Part shown: positions 1 to 6,449 of the stretch, piece by piece
Layout of the letters: each line of letters opens with the position of its first letter
How positions within the stretch are numbered: position 1 is the stretch's first letter
From: Candidatus Omnitrophota bacterium
Lineage (GTDB): Bacteria; Omnitrophota; Gorgyraeia; Duberdicusellales; 4484-171
DNA: 12,347 nucleotides
Reading direction: 5' to 3'
Assembly (NCBI GenBank): GCA_028710385.1
Contig: JAQTUC010000036.1
Coordinates: forward strand, 1 to 12,347
Notes under the pieces: generated by a model
Seen by the model: only the letters and a program-made list of their open reading frames with translations
Told to the model about the DNA's origin: nothing
The model's database searches: none
Made by a program: the position numbers and the translations under genes

Positions 1-3
1 TAG

Positions 4-690
4 CATCAGACAATTCCGGAAAGCGCATATTTTTACGCTATACCTTCTGAATATTATAAAAAATACGGAGTGAGAAAATACGGATTCCACGGCTCATCTC
101 ACCAGTTTGTCGCGCATAAATGCGCTGAGATTCTTAAAAAGCCTCTCAAGAAAATTAAGACAATTACCTGCCATTTGGGAAACGGCTGCAGCGTTGCCGC
201 GATAGATAAAGGGATAGTCGTAGAAACATCAATGGGGTTTACGCCCTTAGAGGGCCTTATTATGGGAACGCGCTGCGGAGATATTGATGTTGCGGCGGTT
301 TTCCATATAATGGAAAAAGAGGGCTTAACTGTCCGCCAGATGGATGAGATTTTAAACAGAAAAAGCGGGTTGCTTGGGATTTCAGGAATAAGCAACGACA
401 TAAGAACGCTTAACGAGGAAGCCAGGAAAAAAAATCCTGCGGCAATGCTCGCGCTTGAAATGTTTATACACAGGATAAAAAAATATATAGGCGCATACTA
501 TCTTATGCTTGGCGGAGCTGATGCTGTTTGTTTTACCGCCGGAATAGGAGAGAATAACCCGGATATGATAAATAGGTTTAAGAAGGACATTAAAAAAATA
601 GCGCCGAAAACTAAAGTTATGGTTGTTCCGACAGACGAAGAGCTTATGATTGCAAGTTTAACCGATAGTTTATTGAACGGTAAAAAATAG
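4..690 (+). CDS. ackA: Acetate kinase, C-terminal part (5' end outside window)
   Basis: Acetate kinase interconverts acetyl phosphate + ADP and acetate + ATP in the cytoplasm, the substrate-level ATP step of acetogenic fermentation. The visible 228 codons begin at the conserved HQT-(I/M)-PE segment that lies near residue 180 of the roughly 400-residue family, so about the last 55% is present. Recognisable family signatures are YGFHGSSH, the GNGCS loop, MGTRCGD (containing the catalytic arginine of the family), FTAGIGEN, and the C-terminal TDEELMIA carrying the conserved glutamate. The reading frame is open from base 4, but bases 1-3 read TAG in this frame, exactly where a Phe codon is expected. 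A GTG at 70 could serve as an internal start, but it would remove the HQT segment and probably give a dead protein. I therefore treat this as a partial gene, with the TAG unexplained. panD follows after 21 bases. Confidence 0.93.
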   Translation, partial: HQTIPESAYFYAIPSEYYKKYGVRKYGFHGSSHQFVAHKCAEILKKPLKKIKTITCHLGNGCSVAAIDKGIVVETSMGFTPLEGLIMGTRCGDIDVAAVFHIMEKEGLTVRQMDEILNRKSGLLGISGISNDIRTLNEEARKKNPAAMLALEMFIHRIKKYIGAYYLMLGGADAVCFTAGIGENNPDMINRFKKDIKKIAPKTKVMVVPTDEELMIASLTDSLLNGKK

Positions 691-701
691 TTTTAAATTG
701 C

Positions 702-706
702 GGAGG
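702..706 (+). promoter_or_regulatory. Ribosome binding site of panD (GGAGG)
   Basis: A GGAGG lies five bases before the ATG at 712, in the 21-base gap after ackA. It supports this start, which also matches the usual N-terminus of the family. Confidence 0.8.
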
Positions 707-711
707 CACAC

Positions 712-1074
712 ATGTTAAGAACGATGTTAAAATCAAAAATTTATCACGCGACAGTAACGGAAGCGCAGCTTCATTATAAAGGAAGCATTACAATTGATGA
801 GGACATAATAGAAAAGGCAAACCTTTTGGTTAATGAAAAGGTTGAGGTTCTTAACATAAATAACGGTTCGCGTATTGAGACCTATGTTATAAAAGGTAAG
901 CGCGGCAGCGGAGTGATTTGTTTAAACGGCCCTGCGGCAAGAACCGGTGTCAAGGGCGATAAACTTGTTGTCCTGTCTTACGGAATTTACAGCGAAGACG
1001 AAATTAAAAAACTAAAACCAACCTGCGTGGAGCTTGACGATGCCAACAAAATTAAGAATATACACGTATCCTGA
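712..1074 (+). CDS. panD: Aspartate 1-decarboxylase proenzyme (pyruvoyl-dependent)
   Basis: PanD decarboxylates L-aspartate to beta-alanine for pantothenate and CoA synthesis. The 120-residue product has the normal family length. It opens with the classic MLRTMLKSKI start and Lys9, and carries Tyr22, the self-cleavage site Gly24-Ser25 within GSITID, and Arg54 and Tyr58 in GSRIETY. In the family, the proenzyme cuts itself between Gly24 and Ser25, and the serine becomes the pyruvoyl cofactor, so all the chemistry residues are present. The later GPAARTG segment is also typical. Residue 11, usually His in the E. coli enzyme, is Tyr here. The start is set by the GGAGG at 702. The 3' end overlaps def by 35 bases, so translation of def is probably coupled to panD. 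Confidence 0.96.
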   Translation: MLRTMLKSKIYHATVTEAQLHYKGSITIDEDIIEKANLLVNEKVEVLNINNGSRIETYVIKGKRGSGVICLNGPAARTGVKGDKLVVLSYGIYSEDEIKKLKPTCVELDDANKIKNIHVS

Positions 1075-1567
1075 ACGCATTTTATCCAAGAAATGCAGAA
1101 AGGTTGAAGTCATTGACGACCGGATAAGAAAGCTCTTTGATGAGATGCGGCTGTTGATGATTGAAGCAAAAGGAGTCGGTATAGCCGCAAACCAGGTCGG
1201 CATTGATTTAAGCATGGCGCTTATTGAGTTTGACGATAAGATTTTTAAAATCGTAAATCCAAAGATTCTTAAAAAAGAAGGTAAGGTCAAATTTCTTGAG
1301 GGCTGCCTTAGTTTTCCCGGGCTTGAGGTTGAAATCTGCCGGGCGAAAAAAGTGTGGGTAAGCTATACAAGCGAAAAAAATGAGCCTGTGGACCTTGAGC
1401 TGGAAGGCATTCCGGCAATAGTGTTCCAGCATGAAATAGACCATTTAAACGGAGTGCTTTTAAGCGACAGGATTTCTCTCTGGAAGAAAGTTAAAGTGTC
1501 GCCTAAATTAAAAAAAATAAAAAAAGACACCAAAAATGAATTGTCAAAACAGGCAAAAAAATATTAG
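1040..1567 (+). CDS. def: Peptide deformylase
   Basis: Def removes the formyl group from the N-terminal methionine of nascent proteins, using a metal ion in the cytoplasm. The 175-residue product shows all three family motifs in order: GVGIAANQ at 45-52, EGCLS at 87-91 with metal ligand Cys89, and HEIDH at 131-135 with metal ligands His131 and His135 and catalytic Glu132. I chose ATG 1040 because GGAG at 1029-1032 sits seven bases upstream; a TTG at 1034 in the same frame is possible but has the site too close. The start lies inside panD (35-base overlap), and the 3' end overlaps the next gene by 32 bases. The C-terminal 25 residues are Lys-rich and look like a basic tail rather than part of the catalytic fold. 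Confidence 0.95.
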   Translation: MPTKLRIYTYPERILSKKCRKVEVIDDRIRKLFDEMRLLMIEAKGVGIAANQVGIDLSMALIEFDDKIFKIVNPKILKKEGKVKFLEGCLSFPGLEVEICRAKKVWVSYTSEKNEPVDLELEGIPAIVFQHEIDHLNGVLLSDRISLWKKVKVSPKLKKIKKDTKNELSKQAKKY

Positions 1568-1736
1568 CGCATGCAACTGTTCTTATGAGCCTTGCGCAAG
1601 AAAAGGATTTTGCTGCGAATGCCTGAGTTATCACCGTAAAAATTCGGAATTACCTGCCTGTTATTTTTCTCCGGATGCGGAAAAAACATATGACCGCTCA
1701 ATAAAACATTTCCTTAAACTAAAAAACTTTAAATGA
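1536..1736 (+). CDS. Small Cys-rich protein, DUF6485-like
   Basis: A 66-residue protein with eight cysteines at positions 3, 13, 15, 20, 26, 27, 29 and 42, including CNC, CCEC and AC patterns, ending in TYDRSIKHFL. The pattern MNC..., CxCxYxPC, GxCCECxxYH, LPAC and YDRSI matches my memory of the uncharacterised DUF6485 family, whose members have about this length. The cysteine spacing suggests a bound metal (Zn or Fe-S), but that is inference and no function is known. I see no Shine-Dalgarno site before ATG 1536. The start lies 32 bases inside def, so translation probably depends on coupling. Its stop overlaps the start of the flavoprotein gene (ATGA at 1733), which links it to redox chemistry by position only. 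Confidence 0.8.
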   Translation: MNCQNRQKNISACNCSYEPCARKGFCCECLSYHRKNSELPACYFSPDAEKTYDRSIKHFLKLKNFK

Positions 1737-2665
1737 AAGAAAGCATTGATTTGGCAATAATAGGCGCAGGCATTGCGGGAGTTTCAGCTTCTGTTTACGC
1801 AAAAAGAGCCGGCCTTGAATTTGCTCTTTTTGAGCCAAAGGTTGTAGGCGGCCAGCTTCTTCTTATGGAAAGCGTTGATAACTATACGGGCGTTTCCCTC
1901 GGCACAAAAGCAAGAGACTTGGCATCGGAACTTTCCGATACGCTTAAGAAATTAGAAATAGAGGTAATACCTGAAGAAATATCAAAATTTGAAGTATCAG
2001 GCAAACAGGTTAAGCTGCACACGCAGGAAGGAGTTACGAGCGCCAATGCCGCGATAATTGCGACAGGTGCGTCATTCAGGCGGCTTGGAATTGCGCGTGA
2101 GGGAGAACTTACAGGGCTGGGGGTTTCATATTGCGCTATCTGCGACGGTTTTTTCTTTAAAAACAAAACTGTTGCGGTAGTCGGCGGAGGAAATACCGCG
2201 GTTGAAGAAGCGATTTATCTTTCCAATATATGCAGTAAGGTCTATCTTATTCACAGGAGAAAAGACCTACGCGCAATAGAATACCTGCAAAAAGAACTTT
2301 TCCATAAAGGCAATGTGGAGGTTATTTTTGATACGGTTGTTGAGAGCTTAAACGGCAAAGAAAATCTTACCGGTATAAATATCAAAAATGTTTTAACCGG
2401 AAAAACAAATACACTAGCTTCAAACGGTTTATTCGTGGCGATAGGAGTTATTCCCAATACGTGTATTTTTAAGGATGCAGTTGAGCTTGATGAATCGGGA
2501 TTTATCGCTACAGATGAGGAAATGAAAACTAATTGTAATTTTGTTTGGGCAGCGGGGGACTGCAGGAAACGTCCGCTGCGCCAGCTCATAACAGCGGCAA
2601 GCGAAGGGGCGATTTCTGCTGTTGGAGCGTATAAATATCTTAAGGGCGGGTATATCAGCGCATAA
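1733..2665 (+). CDS. trxB: Thioredoxin reductase-like FAD/NAD(P)-dependent oxidoreductase
   Basis: A 310-residue flavoprotein with the full layout of low-molecular-weight thioredoxin reductase. It has the FAD-binding glycine motif GAGIAG at 11-16, a second segment IIATGASF near 108-115, the redox-active CAIC at 134-137 within YCAICDGFFF, the NAD(P)-binding GGGNTAVEEA at 151-160, HRRKDLRA at 174-181, and the C-terminal FAD motif AAGDC near 273-277 followed by RQLITAASEG. The HRR...R pattern is what NADPH-specific enzymes usually show. Family members reduce thioredoxin or a related disulfide carrier in the cytoplasm; no thioredoxin gene is visible here, so the partner is unknown. The ATG overlaps the previous stop by ATGA. 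This and DUF6485 form one translational unit. Confidence 0.93.
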   Translation: MKESIDLAIIGAGIAGVSASVYAKRAGLEFALFEPKVVGGQLLLMESVDNYTGVSLGTKARDLASELSDTLKKLEIEVIPEEISKFEVSGKQVKLHTQEGVTSANAAIIATGASFRRLGIAREGELTGLGVSYCAICDGFFFKNKTVAVVGGGNTAVEEAIYLSNICSKVYLIHRRKDLRAIEYLQKELFHKGNVEVIFDTVVESLNGKENLTGINIKNVLTGKTNTLASNGLFVAIGVIPNTCIFKDAVELDESGFIATDEEMKTNCNFVWAAGDCRKRPLRQLITAASEGAISAVGAYKYLKGGYISA

Positions 2666-2682
2666 TAAGGCGTTTTTTAAAC

Positions 2683-2687
2683 GGAGG
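2683..2687 (+). promoter_or_regulatory. Ribosome binding site deciding a GTG start
   Basis: GGAGG six bases before GTG 2694. It argues for the GTG start of the membrane protein rather than the in-frame ATG at 2622, which lies inside trxB and would add a 24-residue hydrophilic extension. Confidence 0.75.
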
Positions 2688-2693
2688 CGGCCG

Positions 2694-3644
2694 GTGAAAA
2701 AAACTGTCTCGCTTGTTTTAAAACTTTTCGTAAGCATTGCCATTCTTTTTGTCCTCTTTAAGCTTGTTCCTTACAGGGAGCTGATTGAAGTATATAAAAA
2801 AGCCGATAAAACTTATATATTTCTTTCGTTTTTGATTTATGTTTTGACTTTTGTGATTTCAATTTTCCGCTGGAAATTTCTTCTTAATTCTCTCGGCGTA
2901 AAGGTTAGAAGCAGGGACGCTTTTTATTCAACTTTTTCAGGGTTGTTTTTTAACCTCATATTTCCTTCTTTTGTCGCCGGAGACATATTCAGGGGTTTCA
3001 GTATTTCAACGCACCACGGAGAGGCAAAAAAAGTTGCCTCAAGCGTTCTCATGGACAGGTTCAGCGGCGCGATAGCCCTTCTTCTGGTTGCATTTTTTTC
3101 CTACATTTTCGGAAGAAGGTTTTTTCGGGAGGCAGAGGTTGCGTTGTCGCTTTTTATTTTGTGCCTTCTTTTGGGTGTTGTTTCGTGCGTGATTTTCAGC
3201 AAAACTGTTTTTTCTTTTCTTATTAAAATTCTAGGCAATAGGCAAAATTTAAAAAACAAAATAACAGAGTTTCACGACCATCTTTATTTCTTCCGCAAAA
3301 ATCCTTCAGTATTCTTTAAGAGTATGTATTTTTCCATGCCCATACAGCTTTTAACGCCAATTATGTTTTTTGTAGGCTCTAAAGCGTTCGGATTGCATGT
3401 AAGCATGCTTTATTTTTTCATTCTTGTTCCTATAATTATGATGATAGCTCTTATTCCTATTACCATAGCCGGAGCAGGGACCCGCGAAGCAGCTTCGGTT
3501 TATTTTTTCTCTCTGATAAACGTAGGTAAAGCCGTAGGCCTTGGCCTTTCGCTTTTAAACCTGGCATTTACGATATTTGCTGGATTACTCGGAGGGCTTT
3601 TTTATGTTACTGTATATCATAGACGGCTTCAATCTCGTCCATAA
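2694..3644 (+). CDS. Flippase-like integral membrane protein (UPF0104 / LPG synthase TM family)
   Basis: From GTG 2694 the product is 316 residues, almost entirely hydrophobic helices (about seven by eye) joined by short basic loops. It carries signatures of the lysylphosphatidylglycerol-synthase transmembrane family (YbhN/AglD-like): FRWKFLLNSLG near the second helix, NLIFPSFVAGDIFRG around residues 86-101, VLMDRFSG, and PITIAGAGTREAA around 255-267. Relatives are lipid or polyprenyl-lipid flippases, or the membrane half of lipid aminoacyl synthases. No soluble synthase domain follows here, so transport of a lipid-linked substrate is the more likely role. The substrate cannot be read from the sequence. 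The final 41 bases overlap the next gene. Confidence 0.87.
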   Translation: MKKTVSLVLKLFVSIAILFVLFKLVPYRELIEVYKKADKTYIFLSFLIYVLTFVISIFRWKFLLNSLGVKVRSRDAFYSTFSGLFFNLIFPSFVAGDIFRGFSISTHHGEAKKVASSVLMDRFSGAIALLLVAFFSYIFGRRFFREAEVALSLFILCLLLGVVSCVIFSKTVFSFLIKILGNRQNLKNKITEFHDHLYFFRKNPSVFFKSMYFSMPIQLLTPIMFFVGSKAFGLHVSMLYFFILVPIIMMIALIPITIAGAGTREAASVYFFSLINVGKAVGLGLSLLNLAFTIFAGLLGGLFYVTVYHRRLQSRP

Positions 3645-4068
3645 AATACCATCAGTTAAAAGTTCCGATATTCCCCAGCTTGAGCTTATCTATTATATAA
3701 AAAACAATAAACTTACAGGAAGCCGCAATAACAAAGTCGTCATTGTGTTTGACGGAGCCTTACAGCCTGAAGCAAAGAGAGACGCGGAATTTGAAATAGT
3801 TTTTAGCGGTGAATTCAGCGCCGACGATTTAATAAAAGCCAGGATAGATAAAATAAAAAATTCAAAATACCCCTTGTCGGAAGTTATCGTTGTAAGTGAT
3901 GACCGCGAAATACGCGATTACGCTAAAAAGCAGGGCGCAATTTCAGAAAGGACAGTTGATTTTATAAAGCCTAAAGGCACAGCCAACCGCAGCGATTCCA
4001 AGGATATAAGCTACCCGCTGCAAAAAGAAATAACTGATGAACTGCGTAAGATATGGTTGAAAGAATAG
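3604..4068 (+). CDS. NYN/PIN-like (YacP-type) RNase domain protein
   Basis: A 154-residue single-domain protein starting MLLYIIDGFNLVHK. The DGFN motif with Asp7 and Asn10, the strand VVIVFDG ending at Asp50, an acidic pair near 74-75 and IVVSDDREIR with Asp99-Asp100 form the acidic cluster expected of the NYN/YacP branch of PIN-like nucleases. Those enzymes cut RNA with divalent metal in the cytoplasm; the target here is unknown. The start is chosen at ATG 3604 because GGAGG at 3591-3595 precedes it by eight bases and the family begins at this hydrophobic strand; an upstream in-frame start at 3577 has no such support. The gene overlaps the flippase gene by 41 bases. The repeat at 4070 begins directly after the stop. 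Confidence 0.85.
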   Translation: MLLYIIDGFNLVHKIPSVKSSDIPQLELIYYIKNNKLTGSRNNKVVIVFDGALQPEAKRDAEFEIVFSGEFSADDLIKARIDKIKNSKYPLSEVIVVSDDREIRDYAKKQGAISERTVDFIKPKGTANRSDSKDISYPLQKEITDELRKIWLKE

Positions 4069-4069
4069 T

Positions 4070-4141
4070 GTATCACGTCGCACGCCCCACGTAACACGTC
4101 TTTTAAAACGTGATACGTGCTACGTGTTACCTGTGACAGGT
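4070..4141. repeat. Interleaved inverted repeat with four copies of a 9-mer, ending in a 13-base palindrome
   Basis: The 78-base gap between the NYN gene and the hydrolase gene is almost entirely repeat. GTATCACGT (4070-4078) pairs perfectly with ACGTGATAC (4108-4116), and GTAACACGT (4091-4099) with ACGTGTTAC (4122-4130). The two 9-mers differ at one base, so a single long hairpin around TTTTAAAA (4101-4108) is also possible, helped by GCAC (4080-4083) and GTGC (4117-4120). ACCTGT-G-ACAGGT (4129-4141) is a separate perfect palindrome. The look is of a dispersed intergenic palindromic element; a terminator role is unlikely because no T-run follows. Confidence 0.75.
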
Positions 4142-4146
4142 AAAAT

Positions 4147-4902
4147 ATGAATTTTATTAAATTTCTGGGTACTGCCGGCGCGCGCTTTGTAATGATAAGG
4201 CAGCTTCGTTCATCCGCCGGAATCTGGCTTTCATATAAGTCAACGAATGCCTTTATTGACCCCGGGCCGGGCGCTTTGGTGCGTTGTTCAAGCAGTAAGC
4301 CTAAGCTTGACCCTGCAAATCTTGATGCGATAATCCTTACGCATAAGCATCTTGACCACGCAGGCGATGTAAATGCGATGATAGAGGCTATGACAGAAGG
4401 CGGATTTAAGAAAAGAGGAACGCTCTTTCTTCCCCAGGATGCTCTCGGAGAAGACGGGGTAATATTTTCTTATTTAAAAGATTTTACGGAAAAGAAAGTA
4501 ATTCTTAAAAAAGGAAATTTTTCCATAGGAGATATAGAATTTGAAGTTCCGCTAAAAAACAAACATCCGGTTGAAACTTACGGCATTAAATTTAAGCTCG
4601 GGAAAGAAGTTGTTTCGCTGGTTTCCGATACGGATTATTTCAAGGAGTTGATACCTGCATATAAGGATTCAACCATACTTATACTTAACGTTGTTTTTTA
4701 TCAGAAGCGCGACGATATTGAGCATTTATGCCTTGAGGAGGCAATTGAAATTATAAAAGCGATAAAACCAAAAAAAGCAATACTTACGCATTTTGGAATG
4801 ACTTTGCTTTCGGCAAAACCGCACATTCTTGAAGAGAAAATCCGCGAAAGTTTAAAAATGGACATTGTTTTTGCTTATGACGGAATGAAAATAGAGCTTT
4901 AA
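4147..4902 (+). CDS. MBL-fold metal-dependent hydrolase (RNase Z/PhnP-like)
   Basis: A 251-residue metallo-beta-lactamase-fold protein. The metal-binding signature THKHLDH gives His66, His68, Asp70 and His71. Further likely ligands are His140 (KNKHPVETYG), Asp161 (SLVSDTDYF) and His215 (ILTHFGM), in the usual order for a two-metal site. The N-terminal FLGTAGAR and the FIDPGPGALVRC strand resemble the RNase Z/PhnP side of the family, which cuts phosphodiesters, but no feature fixes the substrate. ATG 4147 follows a weak AGG six bases upstream that overlaps the 13-base palindrome at 4129-4141, so a factor bound there, or an RNA hairpin, could affect its translation. It ends 66 bases before corA and appears to be the last gene before a new promoter. 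Confidence 0.88.
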   Translation: MNFIKFLGTAGARFVMIRQLRSSAGIWLSYKSTNAFIDPGPGALVRCSSSKPKLDPANLDAIILTHKHLDHAGDVNAMIEAMTEGGFKKRGTLFLPQDALGEDGVIFSYLKDFTEKKVILKKGNFSIGDIEFEVPLKNKHPVETYGIKFKLGKEVVSLVSDTDYFKELIPAYKDSTILILNVVFYQKRDDIEHLCLEEAIEIIKAIKPKKAILTHFGMTLLSAKPHILEEKIRESLKMDIVFAYDGMKIEL

Positions 4903-4906
4903 GCGA

Positions 4907-4935
4907 TTGACAAAATTATTCTTTTAGTTTATCCT
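4907..4935 (+). promoter_or_regulatory. Candidate sigma-70-type promoter for corA
   Basis: TTGACA at 4907-4912 is a perfect -35 box. After a 17-base spacer comes TATCCT at 4930-4935 (four of six matches to TATAAT). Transcription would start near 4942, about 27 bases before the corA ATG. The box begins just after the hydrolase stop, which fits a separate transcript for corA and perhaps the tRNA. Confidence 0.6.
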
Positions 4936-4968
4936 GCTATGGTGATTAACGGTTAAACCATTAAATAT

Positions 4969-6018
4969 ATGACTAAAATAAACAAAAGAAGATTTCAGCG
5001 CATAACCTTAAGGCCGGCCGCAGCAGTCATCAAAGAGCCGGTTAAAATTACGGTAATTGATTACGACGAAATGCATTACCAGTATAAAGAGGTTGTTTCA
5101 CCCGATGAATGCCAGGTATTTCGTGACAAACCTACGGTTACCTGGATAAACGTTGAAGGAATACACCGGCCGGAAATACTTGAAAAAATTGCAAGCTGCT
5201 TCAACCTCCATCCGCTTATTCTTGAAGACATCGGAGATGTTGAGCAGCGGCCAAAAATGGAGGATTTGGAAAACTATATTTATGTAGTTTTAAAAATGCT
5301 TTCTTACGACACGGAAAGCGCGGAAATAGAAATAGAGCAGATAAGCCTTGTTGTCGGGAATAATTTTGTAATTTCTTTCCAGGAAACAGTCGGCGATGTG
5401 TTTGACCCCATAAGAGAACGCATAAAAAATTCCAGGGGCCGCATAAGAAAAATGGGCGCGGATTATTTAGGCTACGTGCTCGTTGACGCCATAGTTGATA
5501 ATTATCTTAAGATACTTGATGAGTTCGGCGAGAAAATAGAATTTCTTGAAGAAGAAATTATAACCAGGCCGGACCAGATGGTGCTTAAAGAGGTTTATCA
5601 CCTTAAAAGAGAGATAATTTTTTTACGCAAAGTAATTTTTCCTTTAAAAGAGATGGTCAGATCGCTTGAGAGAAGCGATTCTGCGCTGATAAAAGACTCA
5701 ACAAGAATTTATTTCAGGGATATTTATGACCATGTTATACAGGTTGCTGATTCAATGGAAATGTTTAGGGAAATGCTTACCGGTATGGTTGAAGCGTATC
5801 TTTCAAGCCTTTCCAATAAACTAAACGAAGTAATGAAGGTTTTAACTATAATTGCAACTATATTCATGCCTCTTACATTTGTCACCGGTATTTTCGGTAT
5901 GAATTTTAGGTTTATTCCAGGCCTTGAAAGGGTTTGGGGTTTTCCTGTAGCTATTATTCTTATGCTGGTTATAGGCATTTATATGCTTCGGTATTTTAAA
6001 AAACAGAATTGGATTTAA
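4969..6018 (+). CDS. corA: CorA-family magnesium/cobalt transporter
   Basis: A 349-residue CorA-type channel protein moving Mg2+ (and often Co2+) across the inner membrane as a pentamer. The soluble N-terminal alpha/beta domain fills about 1-240, followed by a long helix (LDEFGEKIEFLEEEI through KEMVRSLE) and two C-terminal membrane helices at about 286-306 and 324-343. The defining GMN selectivity motif is at 310-312 in GIFGMNFRF, between the helices, as in the family. The short tail RYFKKQNWI is basic and matches the usual cytoplasmic end. I see no clear Shine-Dalgarno site before ATG 4969, so the start rests on family length and the short leader from the promoter at 4907. The stop lies 18 bases before the tRNA, which may be co-transcribed. 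Confidence 0.95.
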   Translation: MTKINKRRFQRITLRPAAAVIKEPVKITVIDYDEMHYQYKEVVSPDECQVFRDKPTVTWINVEGIHRPEILEKIASCFNLHPLILEDIGDVEQRPKMEDLENYIYVVLKMLSYDTESAEIEIEQISLVVGNNFVISFQETVGDVFDPIRERIKNSRGRIRKMGADYLGYVLVDAIVDNYLKILDEFGEKIEFLEEEIITRPDQMVLKEVYHLKREIIFLRKVIFPLKEMVRSLERSDSALIKDSTRIYFRDIYDHVIQVADSMEMFREMLTGMVEAYLSSLSNKLNEVMKVLTIIATIFMPLTFVTGIFGMNFRFIPGLERVWGFPVAIILMLVIGIYMLRYFKKQNWI

Positions 6019-6036
6019 ACGAGTAATTAACTTATT

Positions 6037-6114
6037 GGCCCCATCGTCTAGCCTGGCCTAGGATGTCAGCTTCTCAAGCTGAACACACCGGTTCAAATCC
6101 GGTTGGGGCTGCCA
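6037..6114 (+). tRNA. tRNA-Glu (anticodon CTC), CCA encoded
   Basis: A complete cloverleaf. The seven-base acceptor GGCCCCA pairs with TGGGGCT (one G-T at the first pair), then a D-arm begins GTCT. The anticodon stem TCAGC (6066-6070) and GCTGA (6078-6082) enclose the seven-base loop TTCTCAA with anticodon CTC at 6073-6075, reading the Glu codon GAG. The T-arm is ACCGG-TTCAAAT-CCGGT, then discriminator G and genome-encoded CCA at 6112-6114. The GGCCCCATCGTCTA start is typical of tRNA-Glu. The terminator's A-run begins with the final A of CCA. The last 20 bases (6095-6114) recur twice downstream. Confidence 0.95.
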
Positions 6115-6150
6115 AAAAAAATACCCCGATTCATTCGGGGTATTTTTTTT
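6114..6150 (+). terminator. Rho-independent terminator after tRNA-Glu
   Basis: ATACCCCGA (6121-6129) pairs with TCGGGGTAT (6135-6143) around a five-base loop. Flanking A- and T-runs extend the stem to about 16 bp. With A's on one side and T's on the other it can act on both strands. Confidence 0.9.
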
Positions 6151-6262
6151 GGATTGTCTCCTTCCATTTGAACCAGACGAGCGTAGCTCGCCCCGGTTCT
6201 AACCGCTAGAATACAGCTCTACCTAAACGCGGTTCCGTGCGCCAGACGAAGTCTGGCAAACG

Positions 6263-6282
6263 AAATCCGGTTGGGGCTGCCA
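6263..6282 (+). repeat. Exact copy 1 of the tRNA-Glu 3' tail
   Basis: The 20 bases AAATCCGGTTGGGGCTGCCA are identical to 6095-6114 of the tRNA (3' half of the T-arm, acceptor strand, discriminator and CCA). The bases before it do not continue the tRNA. The spacing from the tRNA copy is 168 bp. Confidence 0.95.
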
Positions 6283-6358
6283 TAAAAAATCCTCACCCTT
6301 TTCGGGTGGGGATTTTTTATGCAATCTCCTTCCGGCTTGAATCCCGAGCACGAAGTGC
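6280..6358 (+). repeat. 79-bp direct repeat, left copy
   Basis: Matches 7801-7879 at 78 of 79 positions (C at 6336, T at 7857). It spans the last CCA of tail copy 1, the terminator, the TCTCCTTCCGG box and the GCAC-GAA-GTGC hairpin. The pair brackets the TPR gene. Confidence 0.95.
6282..6320 (+). terminator. Terminator hairpin after tail copy 1
   Basis: The strand at 6284-6298 (A-run then TCCTCACCC) pairs with 6304-6318 (GGGTGGGGA then T-run) around loop TTTTC, with one T-G pair. The flanks extend the stem to 17 bp. The sequence is unrelated to the terminator at 6114, but the position relative to the tRNA tail is the same. Confidence 0.88.
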
Positions 6359-6429
6359 CCCCGGTTCTTATCGCTAGAATATAGGCATTTTCTTTATGCG
6401 ATACCACGAGCCCGCATAGTGGGCGAGTG

Positions 6430-6449
6430 AAATCCGGTTGGGGCTGCCA
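6430..6449 (+). repeat. Exact copy 2 of the tRNA-Glu 3' tail
   Basis: Again the identical 20 bases of the tRNA end, 167 bp after copy 1. A decayed third copy starts at about 6716 (GAAATCCTTGGCCTGC), where GG pairs appear lost. Confidence 0.95.

Noticed and set aside
2622..2693. Upstream ATG start for the flippase-like protein
   Set aside because: Lies inside trxB, lacks a ribosome site and would add a hydrophilic 24-residue extension; GTG 2694 has GGAGG.
6219..6407. 62-codon minus-strand open frame
   Set aside because: It spans array units, tail copy and terminator, has no ribosome site and no recognisable protein features.
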